Positions 52,672 through 61,891 of a stretch of DNA of 64,000 nt are shown here, piece by piece. A program made the translations under genes and the position numbers. Source of the stretch: Ardenticatenaceae bacterium (GTDB lineage: Bacteria; Chloroflexota; Anaerolineae; Promineifilales; Promineifilaceae); the NCBI GenBank assembly GCA_020634315.1, contig JACKBV010000019.1:22706-86705 (forward strand). Reading direction: 5' to 3'. The stretch's first letter is position 1; every line of letters starts with the position of its first letter. Below the pieces are notes generated by a model. The model ran no database searches, was not told the origin of the DNA, and was given only the letters and a program-made list of their open reading frames with translations.

Positions 52672-52700
52672 TTCAAAAATTAGGATGGCTTTGCTATAAT
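52672..52700 (+). promoter_or_regulatory. Extended -10 promoter of LysM lipoprotein
   Basis: TTCAAA (52672-52677), 17-bp spacer, TGCTATAAT with the -10 hexamer at 52695-52700. Transcription would start about 52707, which coincides with the ATG of a short upstream open frame. Confidence 0.6.
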
Positions 52701-52706
52701 AAATCC

Positions 52707-52763
52707 ATGATAAACGGTGGCTTTGCAGTGCAAGTCGTGATGAATAGGAGGTCTTATGTATAA
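52707..52763 (+). CDS. Possible 18-residue leaderless upstream peptide
   Basis: Begins with ATG at the predicted transcription start and ends at TAA 52761-52763, overlapping the first codons of the LysM gene (ATG 52756). Its own codons contain the AGGAGG ribosome site of the LysM gene. Translation of this frame could therefore couple to or block lipoprotein initiation. The peptide (starts MINGGFAV, ends NRRSYV) is not recognised. No biased codon run suggests amino-acid sensing. Confidence 0.3.
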   Translation: MINGGFAVQVVMNRRSYV

Positions 52764-53160
52764 GAGGTTTTTTTTGTACCTGGCACTGTTCGTTTTATTG
52801 GTTGCTTGTGGATCGTCGGCGAATGATGAACCGAATGCAGCCGACCCTTTGCCTACGTTGGCTGTGATCGAGGATTCCCCGCGTGTTGTCGAAACGCCCG
52901 ACCCGGGATTGCCTCCCACATGGACTCCGCAGGCAACAGAAGAGGGTGGTCATATTTTTAGCCAAAATGGAACGAGCACTATTTCTATTGAAGGGACGCG
53001 CTTTATTTATACGGTGGAGAGAGGTGATACGTTAGGAACAATTGCCAGTCGCTATGGCGTTACGGTAGCAGACCTGGCGCGTATCAATAACATCTCCAAC
53101 ATTGATGTCATTGAAGTGGGGCAGCAGATTATTATTCCTGTTCAAAGTACCGGCGAGTAA
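52756..53160 (+). CDS. LysM-domain lipoprotein
   Basis: A 134-residue secreted lipoprotein. Signal peptide with lipobox LLVAC, Cys18, then a low-complexity Pro/Glu-rich stretch. One LysM domain (about 83-128: YTVERGDTLGTIASRYGVT ... IIIP) binds N-acetylglucosamine-containing glycans such as peptidoglycan. A perfect AGGAGG lies 7 bases before ATG 52756. A strong bidirectional terminator follows at 53189-53216. It is divergent from the kinase-caspase gene, whose external SH3-like part might meet the same cell-wall environment (inference). Confidence 0.9.
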   Translation: MYKRFFLYLALFVLLVACGSSANDEPNAADPLPTLAVIEDSPRVVETPDPGLPPTWTPQATEEGGHIFSQNGTSTISIEGTRFIYTVERGDTLGTIASRYGVTVADLARINNISNIDVIEVGQQIIIPVQSTGE

Positions 53161-53188
53161 ACGACGCCTAACATGTTGGATTAATGAC

Positions 53189-53216
53189 AAAAAGCCCGCT
53201 GTGAAGCGGGCTTTTT
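53189..53216. terminator. Bidirectional terminator between LysM gene and clpC
   Basis: Perfect 11-bp stem AAAAAGCCCGC / GCGGGCTTTTT with a 6-base loop. The A and T tracts at both ends let it work in both directions for these convergent genes. Confidence 0.9.
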
Positions 53217-53241
53217 GATTAGAGTACGTGTTGATGCTCTA

Positions 53242-55767
53242 TCATGTGGGGAGAGCTTCTTCTAAATCTTGTGTGTTTTCCCCTTCTTGAGCGGGTGGTG
53301 ACACCAAAATCACTTTGTCTTCAGAGTCGATGTCAACCAGAACGGTGTCCCCATTGGCAAATTTGCCAGATAGAACGGCATCAGATAACAAATCTTCTAC
53401 TTCGGTTTGAATAAGGCGGCGTAACGGCCGTGCCCCAAATTCTGGATCATAGCCGTGCTTTGCCAACCAATCACGAGCTGCGGGCGTCGCCTGCAAATCA
53501 AGTTCATAATCTACCAACCGCTCGTTGACTTCATTCAAAATGATGTCCACGATTTTACGGATGTCACCCTGCGTCAGTTGGCGGAAGACGATGATGCTGT
53601 CGACACGATTGATAAACTCAGGGCGGAAGTTACGTTTGAGTTCATCCATCAACTTCTTTTGCATCTCTTTGTAGTTTTGCTCTTCGACCACAACGGAATC
53701 TTGCTGGAAGGCAAAACCCAAATTGGGACCGCGTTTAATCGTGTCCGCACCCACATTGGATGTCATGATGATAATGGCATTGCGGAAGTCGACTTTTTGC
53801 CCTTTGGCGTCAGACAAGTGGCCTTCTTCCATAATTTGCAGCAGGATGTTGAAGGCTTCAGGGTGTGCTTTTTCAATTTCATCAAAGACGACGATAGAAT
53901 ACGGCCGTCTCCGAATCGCTTCTGTAAGCTGCCCTGCATCTTCATATCCCACATATCCGGGGGGCGAGCCAACCAGACGGGCAATGCTGTGCCGTTCCAT
54001 AAACTCCGACATATCCAACTGTACCAGGGCGTCTTCGCTGCCAAACAGGAAAGTCGCCAGGGCCTTTGTCAATTCAGTCTTGCCTACACCCGTTGGGCCA
54101 AGGAAGATGAAAGAGCCAATCGGCCGTTTCGGGCTTTTCAATCCGGCTCGTGCACGCCGTACAGCTTTGGAAATAGCCTGAATTGCCTCACTTTGTCCAA
54201 CAATATGATTTGTCAGGTCTTCTTCCATGCGTAAAAGACGTGCCGACTCTTCTTGCGTGAACTGATAAACGGGGATACCCGTCCACATCGCCAGGACTTC
54301 AGCAATGTCCTCAGCAGTCACACTCGTCTCTGAGTCTGGTTCTGTATTGTTGGCACGCAGTTGGTCTAACTTGCGTTGAATTTCATCTTCACGTTCCCGC
54401 AGCTCTGAAGCATATTCATACTCGCCTTTCTCCATAGCCACATCTCGTTCATCACGGATATCGCGGAGTTCATCATACGCTTCACGTATATCTGCGGGCT
54501 GCGGAACGCGATACATGCGCACTCGCGACGCGCTTTCGTCAATCAAGTCGATAGCTTTGTCAGGTAAGAAGCGATCGGTAACGTATCGTGTAGATAAATT
54601 AACGGCCGCTTCAATGGCCTCATCCGTAATAAACAGATTGTGGTGCTTTTCGTAGGCAACTTTAATGCCTTTTAAGATTTGCACCGCCTCATCGGGTGAT
54701 GGCTCATCTACATAGACAGGCTGGAAGCGTCGTTCCAAAGCCGCATCACTCTCGATGTATTTGCGATACTCATCTAATGTTGTTGCGCCAATGCACTGCA
54801 ATTCACCACGGGCCAGTGATGGCTTCAGGATGTTTGCCGCATCGACAGAACTTCCGGCTGAGCCTGCACCAACCAGCATATGTACTTCGTCAATGAACAA
54901 AATCGCATCACTCGATTTCAACTCTTCAATGACGCGCTTCAGTCGTTCTTCAAACTGTCCGCGATACATAGTGCCAGCTACGAGGCTGCCAACATCTAGC
55001 TGTAGCACGCGTTTATTGTGCAAAATATCCGGCACCTTGCCATCCACAATACGTTGCGCCAACCCTTCAATAATGGCCGTCTTGCCAACACCTGGCTGAC
55101 CAATTAAGGCAGGATTATTCTTTGTACGCCGTGCCAAAATTTGAATAACCCGTTCGATTTCAGTTTGCCGTCCAATAACTGGGTCTAGCTTTCCTTCTTC
55201 GGCCAGCACAGTTAAATCAGTGGCTAACTGATCAACCATAGGGGTCTTGCTCTTTTCTTTCTTGGCAGCACGGCGGCGCGGTGACGAAGACGGTTCCGTT
55301 TCCGTCGTGGCGACCGGACTTTCTTTGAGCATACGGCGTGTTTGTCGCCGAATTTGTTCGGCGCTAATGCCAAATTTGCGCAGCACATCAATGGCCAGCC
55401 CCTCATTTTGGCGGGCTAATCCCAATAACAGATGTTCCGTGCTAATGTAATGTTGCCCCATACGCCGCGCTTCTTCTACAGCCAATTCCAATACACGTTT
55501 TGTACTGGGAGACAACTCGATTTTTGTAAATGGTGTACGCGTACCAGGGCCTCCTGATAAACGCTCCACCATTGCCTGTACGCGGTTCAGATCCAGGCCT
55601 AATTCCCGTAAGACTCGTCCAGCAACACCCCCTTCTTCGCGCAATAAGCCGATCAGGACATGTTCGCTGCCGATGTAGCTGTGGTTGAGCCGCTCAGCTT
55701 CTTCTTGTGCTAAACTGAGTACGCGCCGGGCGCGTTGCGTAAATCGTTCCCAATTTTTGGAGTTCAC
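53242..55767 (-). CDS. clpC: ATP-dependent Clp protease ATPase subunit ClpC
   Basis: Hsp100 AAA+ unfoldase that works with ClpP, 841 residues. N-terminal double Clp_N repeats (RFTQRARRVLSLAQEEAERL and ELSPSTKRVLELAVEEARRM). D1 Walker A GQPGVGKT lies near 224. A UVR/middle-domain coiled coil lies at about 430-465 (EYEYASELREREDEIQ), as in ClpC rather than ClpB. D2 Walker A GPTGVGKT lies near 556, with the C-terminal GARPLRRLIQ. GTG 55767 is preceded by GAGGTG. No mcsA, mcsB or ctsR is adjacent. Confidence 0.97.
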   Translation of the reverse strand: MNSKNWERFTQRARRVLSLAQEEAERLNHSYIGSEHVLIGLLREEGGVAGRVLRELGLDLNRVQAMVERLSGGPGTRTPFTKIELSPSTKRVLELAVEEARRMGQHYISTEHLLLGLARQNEGLAIDVLRKFGISAEQIRRQTRRMLKESPVATTETEPSSSPRRRAAKKEKSKTPMVDQLATDLTVLAEEGKLDPVIGRQTEIERVIQILARRTKNNPALIGQPGVGKTAIIEGLAQRIVDGKVPDILHNKRVLQLDVGSLVAGTMYRGQFEERLKRVIEELKSSDAILFIDEVHMLVGAGSAGSSVDAANILKPSLARGELQCIGATTLDEYRKYIESDAALERRFQPVYVDEPSPDEAVQILKGIKVAYEKHHNLFITDEAIEAAVNLSTRYVTDRFLPDKAIDLIDESASRVRMYRVPQPADIREAYDELRDIRDERDVAMEKGEYEYASELREREDEIQRKLDQLRANNTEPDSETSVTAEDIAEVLAMWTGIPVYQFTQEESARLLRMEEDLTNHIVGQSEAIQAISKAVRRARAGLKSPKRPIGSFIFLGPTGVGKTELTKALATFLFGSEDALVQLDMSEFMERHSIARLVGSPPGYVGYEDAGQLTEAIRRRPYSIVVFDEIEKAHPEAFNILLQIMEEGHLSDAKGQKVDFRNAIIIMTSNVGADTIKRGPNLGFAFQQDSVVVEEQNYKEMQKKLMDELKRNFRPEFINRVDSIIVFRQLTQGDIRKIVDIILNEVNERLVDYELDLQATPAARDWLAKHGYDPEFGARPLRRLIQTEVEDLLSDAVLSGKFANGDTVLVDIDSEDKVILVSPPAQEGENTQDLEEALPT

Positions 55768-55940
55768 CGGTTTTCACCTCGGTATTAACTGGAGGTCAAC
55801 AAGGTTAATTGGATTTGTTGGCTACCAAGATAGGTAAAAATACAAGTCATTACCCTTGAGAACCTGATAAATACGAAATTTATCAACAGATTACAGTTAC
55901 TATACCATCACATTCTGTACTATTATCTTAACTTTGACCA

Positions 55941-56008
55941 AAATACAAAAAAACCCCAATAAACGCTAAGGAAAGCAAGAAGCATCTCCAATTTGCGTTT
56001 AATGGGGT
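55941..56008 (-). terminator. Terminator after rpsA
   Basis: ACCCCA-A-TAAACGC (55953-55966) pairs with GCGTTTA-A-TGGGGT (55995-56008), with one A-A mismatch and a loop of about 28 bases. On the minus strand it is followed by a T7 tract (55946-55952). The loop is long, but the T-tract supports intrinsic termination. Confidence 0.75.
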
Positions 56009-56032
56009 CTTTCTAATCGTAGTGGAGACGCC

Positions 56033-57190
56033 CTAATTTGTTGCCAGTAGAGCCATGTCCGCTTCAATGTATTTTGCGGACGAGACTTCCTTAATGCTCA
56101 AACCAAGTTGACGCTGTTCCGGGGCGATACGAATAACACGGACCATGATGACATCTGACGGTTTCAGGATTTCACGTGGGTGCTCCACATGATCTTCTGA
56201 CAGCTCAGAAATGTGAATCAATCCCTCAAGTTCGTAATCATCGTTCAAGCGAGCAAATGCACCAAACTTGGTTAGTTTTGTGATGGTGGCTTCGATCAAC
56301 TGACCTTCCTGGTACAGTTTGTCGATTTCGCTCCAAGGATCGGCTTCGAGGCGTTTCATGCTCAAGGCAATACGCTGCTTGTCTTGATCGACGCTGATAA
56401 CAGCAACTTTTACCTTGTCACCAACCTGTAAGATGTCGGCCGGTTTTTTCACGCGCTTCCAGCTTAGCTCAGAAACATGCACCAAACCTTCAATGCCGCC
56501 AATATCTACAAATGCACCATATTCGGTTAGATTAACAACACGGCCGTCAAATGCATCGCCTTCCTGAATGGAATCAAGTAAGCGGTTGCGTTTGGCTTCC
56601 CGTAATTCTTTCCCAGCTGCACGTTCAGAGAGGATCAGGCGATTGCGCTCTTTGCTGACTTCAATAACCTTCGCGCCCAGCGATTTTCCTACCATTTTTT
56701 GCAGTTGTGATGGCGTGATTTGGCGGTCGCTGAACCGATCCAACTCTAGTTGGGAATTGGGCACAAACCCACGAAGCTGACCAACACGAATAAGAAGGCC
56801 GCCTTTGTTAAAGCCAATGATTGGCCCTTCATAGACTTCCTGGGTGTTCATGAGGCTTTCCGCGAGCTGCCAATCCTGTTCTTGAGCGGCTTTGACGTAG
56901 GAAAGAATTACATTGCCATTTTGATCTTCGGGATCAACCACAAAGACCAACACTTCACTACCTGGGCTAAGGAGATCACGTGTTTCCTTGTCCAGTTTCT
57001 CTACTTCCTGATTGGGAATAATGCCTTCAGATTTGGCTCCGATATCAACTAATATTTCGTTGCCTTGCTGACTGACAACCCAACCTTGCCGTATTTCTCC
57101 GGCTGTGGGTAGATTCAATTCTTCATTAAGTAAAAAATTCATGGGGTGGCTCGTTTCACCAATCCCCATTTGATCAGAAATGCTTGCCAA
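56033..57190 (-). CDS. rpsA: 30S ribosomal protein S1
   Basis: mRNA-binding ribosomal protein with four S1 (OB-fold) repeats in 385 residues. Repeat 1: IRQGWVVSQQGNEILVDIGAKSEG. Repeat 2: EGPIIGFNKGGLLIRVG. Repeat 3: DGRVVNLTEYGAFVDIGGIEG. Repeat 4: IEATITKLTKFGAFARLN. Four-repeat S1 is usual outside Proteobacteria, which have six. The TTG start at 57190 is supported by an AAGGGGGT ribosome site 9 bases upstream; ATG 57169 is the alternative. The promoter is at 57238-57265 on this strand. Only one ACGGCCGT site (56541-56548) is present. Confidence 0.92.
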   Translation of the reverse strand: MASISDQMGIGETSHPMNFLLNEELNLPTAGEIRQGWVVSQQGNEILVDIGAKSEGIIPNQEVEKLDKETRDLLSPGSEVLVFVVDPEDQNGNVILSYVKAAQEQDWQLAESLMNTQEVYEGPIIGFNKGGLLIRVGQLRGFVPNSQLELDRFSDRQITPSQLQKMVGKSLGAKVIEVSKERNRLILSERAAGKELREAKRNRLLDSIQEGDAFDGRVVNLTEYGAFVDIGGIEGLVHVSELSWKRVKKPADILQVGDKVKVAVISVDQDKQRIALSMKRLEADPWSEIDKLYQEGQLIEATITKLTKFGAFARLNDDYELEGLIHISELSEDHVEHPREILKPSDVIMVRVIRIAPEQRQLGLSIKEVSSAKYIEADMALLATN

Positions 57191-57237
57191 GTCTTAGTAC
57201 CCCCTTCATTTCGGCAATGGTGGGTTTTTTTCACTGA

Positions 57238-57265
57238 ATTATACTGTGTTCATTGGTATTGGCAA
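57238..57265 (-). promoter_or_regulatory. rpsA promoter
   Basis: On the minus strand, TTGCCA (57260-57265), 16-bp spacer, TATAAT (57238-57243). Transcription would start near 57231, leaving a leader of about 40 bases with a strong ribosome site. Confidence 0.6.
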
Positions 57266-57322
57266 CAGGAGAGGCGGGGTTTATGTCATTTTTGTGCTGC
57301 TATTGTGGTGGTTTGCTGAAAA

Positions 57323-57351
57323 TGGTCAATTTGTGGGGCCAGTGCTAAGAT
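57323..57351 (+). promoter_or_regulatory. Promoter of large GT gene (near-leaderless)
   Basis: TGGTCA (57323-57328), 17-bp spacer, extended -10 TGCTAAGAT with the hexamer at 57346-57351. GTG 57359 begins 7 bases later, so the transcript should start at the start codon. Confidence 0.5.
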
Positions 57352-57358
57352 TTTCGGC

Positions 57359-60199
57359 GTGAAAAAAGTTGGCTGGATTTATTTATTCCCATTTTTGTTG
57401 TTTGTATTGGCTTTTATCGCCCGATCTTTTGCGTTGGCGCGGTATGTGACGCCTGATGAGTTGATTTGGGTGTATCGCTCGATTCAATTTCGGGAGGCGC
57501 TGCTGGCACATGATTGGTCGGGGATGCTGGTGTCGGGGCATCCTGGGGTAACAACCATGTGGTTGGGGACTTTGGGGATTAGTCTGCAACTGCTATTGGT
57601 GACGTCGAGCCGTGATGTCTATGTTTGGATCACACACATGGCGTGGCTGACGCCGGATAACACGGCCGCTTTACAGCAATTGGCTCACTTTTTAACGGCC
57701 GTTCGGTTATGTGTCATTTTTGTCAACAGTGTGGGCATTGTCGTTTTTTACTATCTTGCTGCGCGTTTGTTTAACCGTCAACTGGGGTTGTTGGCGGCTA
57801 TGTTGTTGGCGCTCGACCCATTTGTGGCGGGCTTGTCTGGACTGCTGCATGTAGATGGCTTGATGAGCATGTTTACGGCCGTTTCCCTTCTCTCGCTCGC
57901 TTTGTGGGTGTCGGAAACGGCCGTGCAGAGCAAGCGACGGTTTGTGTGGGCGGTGGTGACTGGCGTGACGGCGGCTTTGGCTGCGTTGACCAAGTCTCCC
58001 GCTATTTTGCTGGTGCCGTTTACAGCGATGTTTCTGGGATTGCATTGGCTGCTAACTGCCTGGCGGCAGCGCAGTTTTGCCGGAACGGTGCTGCGGCAGT
58101 TGCTCATCGAGGGGAGCGTCTGCCTGTTAGCCTTTATTGTCATCGGCCTGCTTATCTTTCCCGCGCTTTGGTCTGATCCCGGTGGGGTGTTGTCTTTTAC
58201 GACCAGTAACGCCAACCGGCATTTGGAAGAAGCTTTGCGCCCAACGTTTTTCCTGGGGCAAGTTAGTTATGAACATGGGCCGTTATTTTATCCGGTGGTG
58301 CTGGCATTTCGCCTGGGGCCGGTTGTGTTTTTGGGATTGCTTGCGGGTGTCGTGTTGTTGTGGCAACGGCCGTTTCGCGTCCAATTCACGGCTTTGCCCC
58401 TCTGGATATGGGTTGTCTGGCCGTTGTTGTTTATCGCCGGTATTTCTGTGGCGGCGAAGAAGTTTGACCGCTATTTGCTGCCAGCCATTCCTGCCTTGAC
58501 CTTGTTGGCGGCTGTGGTCTGGAATCAGGTGCGATTGCCGCGCGGCAATCGTTGGCTGCTGCCGGTGTTGCTTGGGGCGCAGATGGCGTATTTGTTAACG
58601 GCCGTTCCGTACCCGTTAGCCGCCTATAACCCGTTGCTGGGCGGGGCACCGGCTGCGGCGCAGTTGATGACAGTCGGATGGGGTGAAGCAATTGGCACGG
58701 CCGGAAGTTGGTTGACAGAAAATCAAGAGGGGGAGGGGGCAACGGCCGTTGCCAGTATCGCTCCCTCGCTGGCTCCCTTTTTTGCGGGGACGACCTTGCT
58801 GCAAAGCGATGAAACGTTGGCGCGGGCTGATTATGTGGTTGTGACGGCGGCGGATCGACAGGCGGATGGAGAGCAAGTGGCGGCGCTGACACAAGACATG
58901 ACATTGCTGCATACGATCCATTATGCCGGATTGGATCAGGCGTGGATTTATCAGCAGGCAGCGCCATTGCCACCCCTGTTAACTATGGCGCCGTGGGCGC
59001 AACCGGTGCGTTTTGGTGCGCAGGTGCAGGTGTGGGGTGTGGCGGCGGTGGCAAATGCGAAGCAGGTGGATGTGTTGATTCGTTGGGGATTGAGGGAGCC
59101 GACAAACGGCCGTTTCACGGTCAAATTGCTGCTGCGTGATGACGAAGGGCATTTGTGGGCATGGCGCGAGATTGATCTGGTAAATGAGGTCGCCTTTTAT
59201 CCTGTATTTTGGGAATCGGGCGCGAGACCCGATGTGCGTTATGCAGTTCCTTTGCCGCCGGCGATGCCGCCAGGGAGTTACACGCTGGAGTTGATGTTGT
59301 TTGATAGCAGTGGCGCACAGCAGCCCGTATTGACGGAAGACGGCCGTTTCCAGGGCGTTCGCTATACCCAAGATGGCATTTCCATTCCCCAAGCCGCAGC
59401 ACCACCTCCGCTTGTGGCCTTAGATATTCCTGTCCCCTTGCAAGTTTCCTGGTCTGATGGGCTGCTGTTGTTGGGGCATGATGCCCTCCCGGCAAATGTC
59501 ATTACCGGGGGGCAGCTTGACCTGGATTTGTATTGGCAGGCAGCGGCGGCATTGCCTGCGACCATGACTGTGACCTGGCATCTCGGCGATGCCTATCAGG
59601 TTACGCTGCCGCTCAGTCGTTATGATACGGCGCATTGGCTGGCGGGTGATATGCTGCATGAAAAATATACGCTGCCCATTCCGCCTGACATGCCGGGCGG
59701 GTGGTACACGGTGCGCGTTGGCGATGTGGCGCTGGGTGATGTGGAGGTCATTGCTACGGATCGCCTGTTTACGCTGCCAGCCGATATTCCCGTGGGGCTG
59801 GATGTGCGTTTTGGCGATGGGCTTTATTTGCGGGGGTTCCGTTTGGATGAAACGGCCGTACCCGGCAGCACGACACAGTTAACATTGTACTGGCAGGCGG
59901 AAACGGTTCCTGATGGCATCGTGACTGTTTTTGTCCATGTGGTCAATGCGCAAGGGGAGATTGTGACACAGGCGGATCAATGGCCGGGTGGCTTGCCCAG
60001 CAATACCTGGGCGGCCGGGCAGGTCATTGTGGATGATGTTTTGCTCGATATTCCGGCTGATTTGCCAGCGGGTGATTATCAACTGGCTGTGGGCGTGTAT
60101 ACGGCAGAAAATGGCATTCGCTGGACGGCGACAGATGCAGAGGGAACGGCCGTTCCCGATGACCGCCTCTTTTTGCCTGTGCCCCTTGAGGTTCGTTAA
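57359..60199 (+). CDS. GT39/PMT-like membrane glycosyltransferase with large extracytoplasmic C-terminus
   Basis: A 946-residue protein. After TM1, RYVTPDELIWVYRSIQF has the acidic pair expected in the first external loop of GT39-type mannosyltransferases. HPGVTTMWLGTLG and about 11 hydrophobic segments follow to about residue 430. The C-terminal 500 residues are extracytoplasmic, with at least three repeated beta-sandwich-like units (LDLYWQAAAALPATMTVTWHL, LTLYWQAETVPDGIVTVFVHV). It shares this domain layout with the gene at 45860. GTG 57359 is the start, with a -10 box 7 bases upstream. It carries ten ACGGCCGT sites, the highest density seen here. Confidence 0.78.
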   Translation: MKKVGWIYLFPFLLFVLAFIARSFALARYVTPDELIWVYRSIQFREALLAHDWSGMLVSGHPGVTTMWLGTLGISLQLLLVTSSRDVYVWITHMAWLTPDNTAALQQLAHFLTAVRLCVIFVNSVGIVVFYYLAARLFNRQLGLLAAMLLALDPFVAGLSGLLHVDGLMSMFTAVSLLSLALWVSETAVQSKRRFVWAVVTGVTAALAALTKSPAILLVPFTAMFLGLHWLLTAWRQRSFAGTVLRQLLIEGSVCLLAFIVIGLLIFPALWSDPGGVLSFTTSNANRHLEEALRPTFFLGQVSYEHGPLFYPVVLAFRLGPVVFLGLLAGVVLLWQRPFRVQFTALPLWIWVVWPLLFIAGISVAAKKFDRYLLPAIPALTLLAAVVWNQVRLPRGNRWLLPVLLGAQMAYLLTAVPYPLAAYNPLLGGAPAAAQLMTVGWGEAIGTAGSWLTENQEGEGATAVASIAPSLAPFFAGTTLLQSDETLARADYVVVTAADRQADGEQVAALTQDMTLLHTIHYAGLDQAWIYQQAAPLPPLLTMAPWAQPVRFGAQVQVWGVAAVANAKQVDVLIRWGLREPTNGRFTVKLLLRDDEGHLWAWREIDLVNEVAFYPVFWESGARPDVRYAVPLPPAMPPGSYTLELMLFDSSGAQQPVLTEDGRFQGVRYTQDGISIPQAAAPPPLVALDIPVPLQVSWSDGLLLLGHDALPANVITGGQLDLDLYWQAAAALPATMTVTWHLGDAYQVTLPLSRYDTAHWLAGDMLHEKYTLPIPPDMPGGWYTVRVGDVALGDVEVIATDRLFTLPADIPVGLDVRFGDGLYLRGFRLDETAVPGSTTQLTLYWQAETVPDGIVTVFVHVVNAQGEIVTQADQWPGGLPSNTWAAGQVIVDDVLLDIPADLPAGDYQLAVGVYTAENGIRWTATDAEGTAVPDDRLFLPVPLEVR

Positions 60200-60250
60200 A
60201 GGAATGGTGGTTAGGGGCGAACAGCCGGTCGCCCCTAACCATCAATTTGA

Positions 60251-61810
60251 TTAGTGCCGGTGCAAATCCTTGTGCATGATATGCCGTGTCTCGCGGAGAC
60301 GGTCGTCGGCGGGCATATCGATCAGGTGCTCGTTCATGTGCGCATCATTCTCTTGTTGCAGCGATTTCGCCATGTAATCGATGATGCTTTCTGGGAAAAT
60401 GCCGTGCCGTTCGTACAGATGGCGTTCGCTCAGTAAGCGCTGTGCCGAATCGATGCAGCTTGAGGGCAGCGATTGCAGCCGCGCCATGAGTTCCGCATTG
60501 CGAAAAATGTTGCCGGTCACATACAGATTGTTGGCAATGTCCAGGCTTTCTGCGTTTGTCAGACCCCATTCGGCGGCCATTGTCATGCCTGCCAGCAGCA
60601 AATGGGTGAGGGCGCTGCCATCCGGGCTGCGCAGTTCCACCGTCTGCCGCCCACCGGCGGCTGCGTAGCCTTCTGTTTGCTGTGGATTGAGACGCTGAGC
60701 CAGGTTGTCGAAGCGTGACCAGCCCAGCGGCACACGGATGAGGGCGCTGCGGTTGGAATCGCTCCAGCAGATGCGCGTTGGCGCTTCCTGGTTGGGCACG
60801 AGGCGCAAATAGGCAGAGGACACTGTGTTGCCAAAGGCGGTCAGTGACCCGGCATACGTGCAAAGGCCGCCAATCATCTGTTTGGCGGCGGGGGAAAGGT
60901 TGCCATCTGCGTCGTTCATCACATTTTTGCCATCCCGGCGCAGTTCGACGTGGACGTGCATCCCGTTACCGGCGATGCCCTCGGCCAGTTTCGGTGTGAA
61001 GGTGGCAAGGAAGTTGTGGCGATAGGCGATGTTGCGAATGAGCCAACGTGCCAGAATCAGGTTATCGGCCGTTTCCTCAACCGGCGTTGGCAGGAACTCA
61101 ATCTCTAACTGTTCCGCTTGCTTCTCCGCGATTTCTTCCAAATCGCTGCGCACGCTTTCGATGTAACCAACTTCGCTGTGCGCGTATTTGACGGAACCGG
61201 TGATTTGCGCCACATGGCGCAGCATTTCGTACAGCACATGCCCCGCTTTGATGAATGGGGCGGAGGCGTGGTATCCGCGTTGTTTGGGGTTTGGGTAAAG
61301 TTGATTGGCGGGATTGCCAACCAGGAAAAATTCCAGTTCGCCCAAAGCATGCAGCGTAAGGCCGGTGTGTTGCTGGAACAATTGGTGGGCGTTGTGCAAG
61401 ATGGTGTCCAGGGCAAAGGGTGCCCAATCGCCATCACGCGTAATGTAACGACAAATGAAGTCCAGGCTGCCAGAGTCGAATGGGTTAAAAAATGCGGTTT
61501 TATAGACGGGGACGACGTACAGGTCAGAGAGGGAGACATCTACCAATCCCTTGAAAATGGAGGAGCCATCTACCCGTTCGCCGTCGGCGAGGATGCGCTC
61601 GGCTTGTTGGATGCTGGCAATGGGCAGCGTCAGTTCTTTTAGCTTGCTATCGAGACCGGTGTAGTGAAAGGTGATCCGTTCAATTTGCTTTTGGGCGATA
61701 ACGTTGAGGAAGTCGGCGCGGGTGAATGCCTCGCGCGGCTTGTCTACCAGGAGGGAAATGGGATTTGTAAGAGCTAGTGGGTTGTTCATGGGATTTGTGG
61801 GAAAGGGCAC
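60251..61810 (-). CDS. Glutamine synthetase family protein
   Basis: ATP-dependent ligase of the glutamine synthetase fold, 519 residues. The beta-Grasp N-domain contains VDGSSIFKG, and the catalytic domain has the metal site ELEFFLV, the HSEVG segment, GNGMHVHVEL and RLVPNQEAPTRICWSDSNRSA (substrate Arg region). No NLYDLPPEE-type adenylylation tyrosine motif is seen, and motifs deviate from GlnA, so it may be a catabolic gamma-glutamylation enzyme or a divergent synthetase. The start is GTG 61810 or ATG 61789; no clear ribosome site. No ACGGCCGT site is present. Confidence 0.82.
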   Translation of the reverse strand: MPFPTNPMNNPLALTNPISLLVDKPREAFTRADFLNVIAQKQIERITFHYTGLDSKLKELTLPIASIQQAERILADGERVDGSSIFKGLVDVSLSDLYVVPVYKTAFFNPFDSGSLDFICRYITRDGDWAPFALDTILHNAHQLFQQHTGLTLHALGELEFFLVGNPANQLYPNPKQRGYHASAPFIKAGHVLYEMLRHVAQITGSVKYAHSEVGYIESVRSDLEEIAEKQAEQLEIEFLPTPVEETADNLILARWLIRNIAYRHNFLATFTPKLAEGIAGNGMHVHVELRRDGKNVMNDADGNLSPAAKQMIGGLCTYAGSLTAFGNTVSSAYLRLVPNQEAPTRICWSDSNRSALIRVPLGWSRFDNLAQRLNPQQTEGYAAAGGRQTVELRSPDGSALTHLLLAGMTMAAEWGLTNAESLDIANNLYVTGNIFRNAELMARLQSLPSSCIDSAQRLLSERHLYERHGIFPESIIDYMAKSLQQENDAHMNEHLIDMPADDRLRETRHIMHKDLHRH

Positions 61811-61884
61811 AGAACACAGAGGATAAAGGAATTGGGATTGTTCCTTGCTTTTGTGTATTTTTGTCGTGCCTCTGTGTTCTGTGC
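61807..61884. repeat. Long perfect inverted repeat between hydrolase and GS-like gene
   Basis: GCACAGAACACAGAGG (61807-61822) and its exact complement (61869-61884), with an inner AAGGAA/TTCCTT hairpin. It fills nearly the whole 81-base gap between two minus-strand genes. It may be a mobile palindromic element or a strong RNA hairpin; no T-tract follows the stem on the minus strand. Confidence 0.7.
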
Positions 61885-61891
61885 TGGTTCA

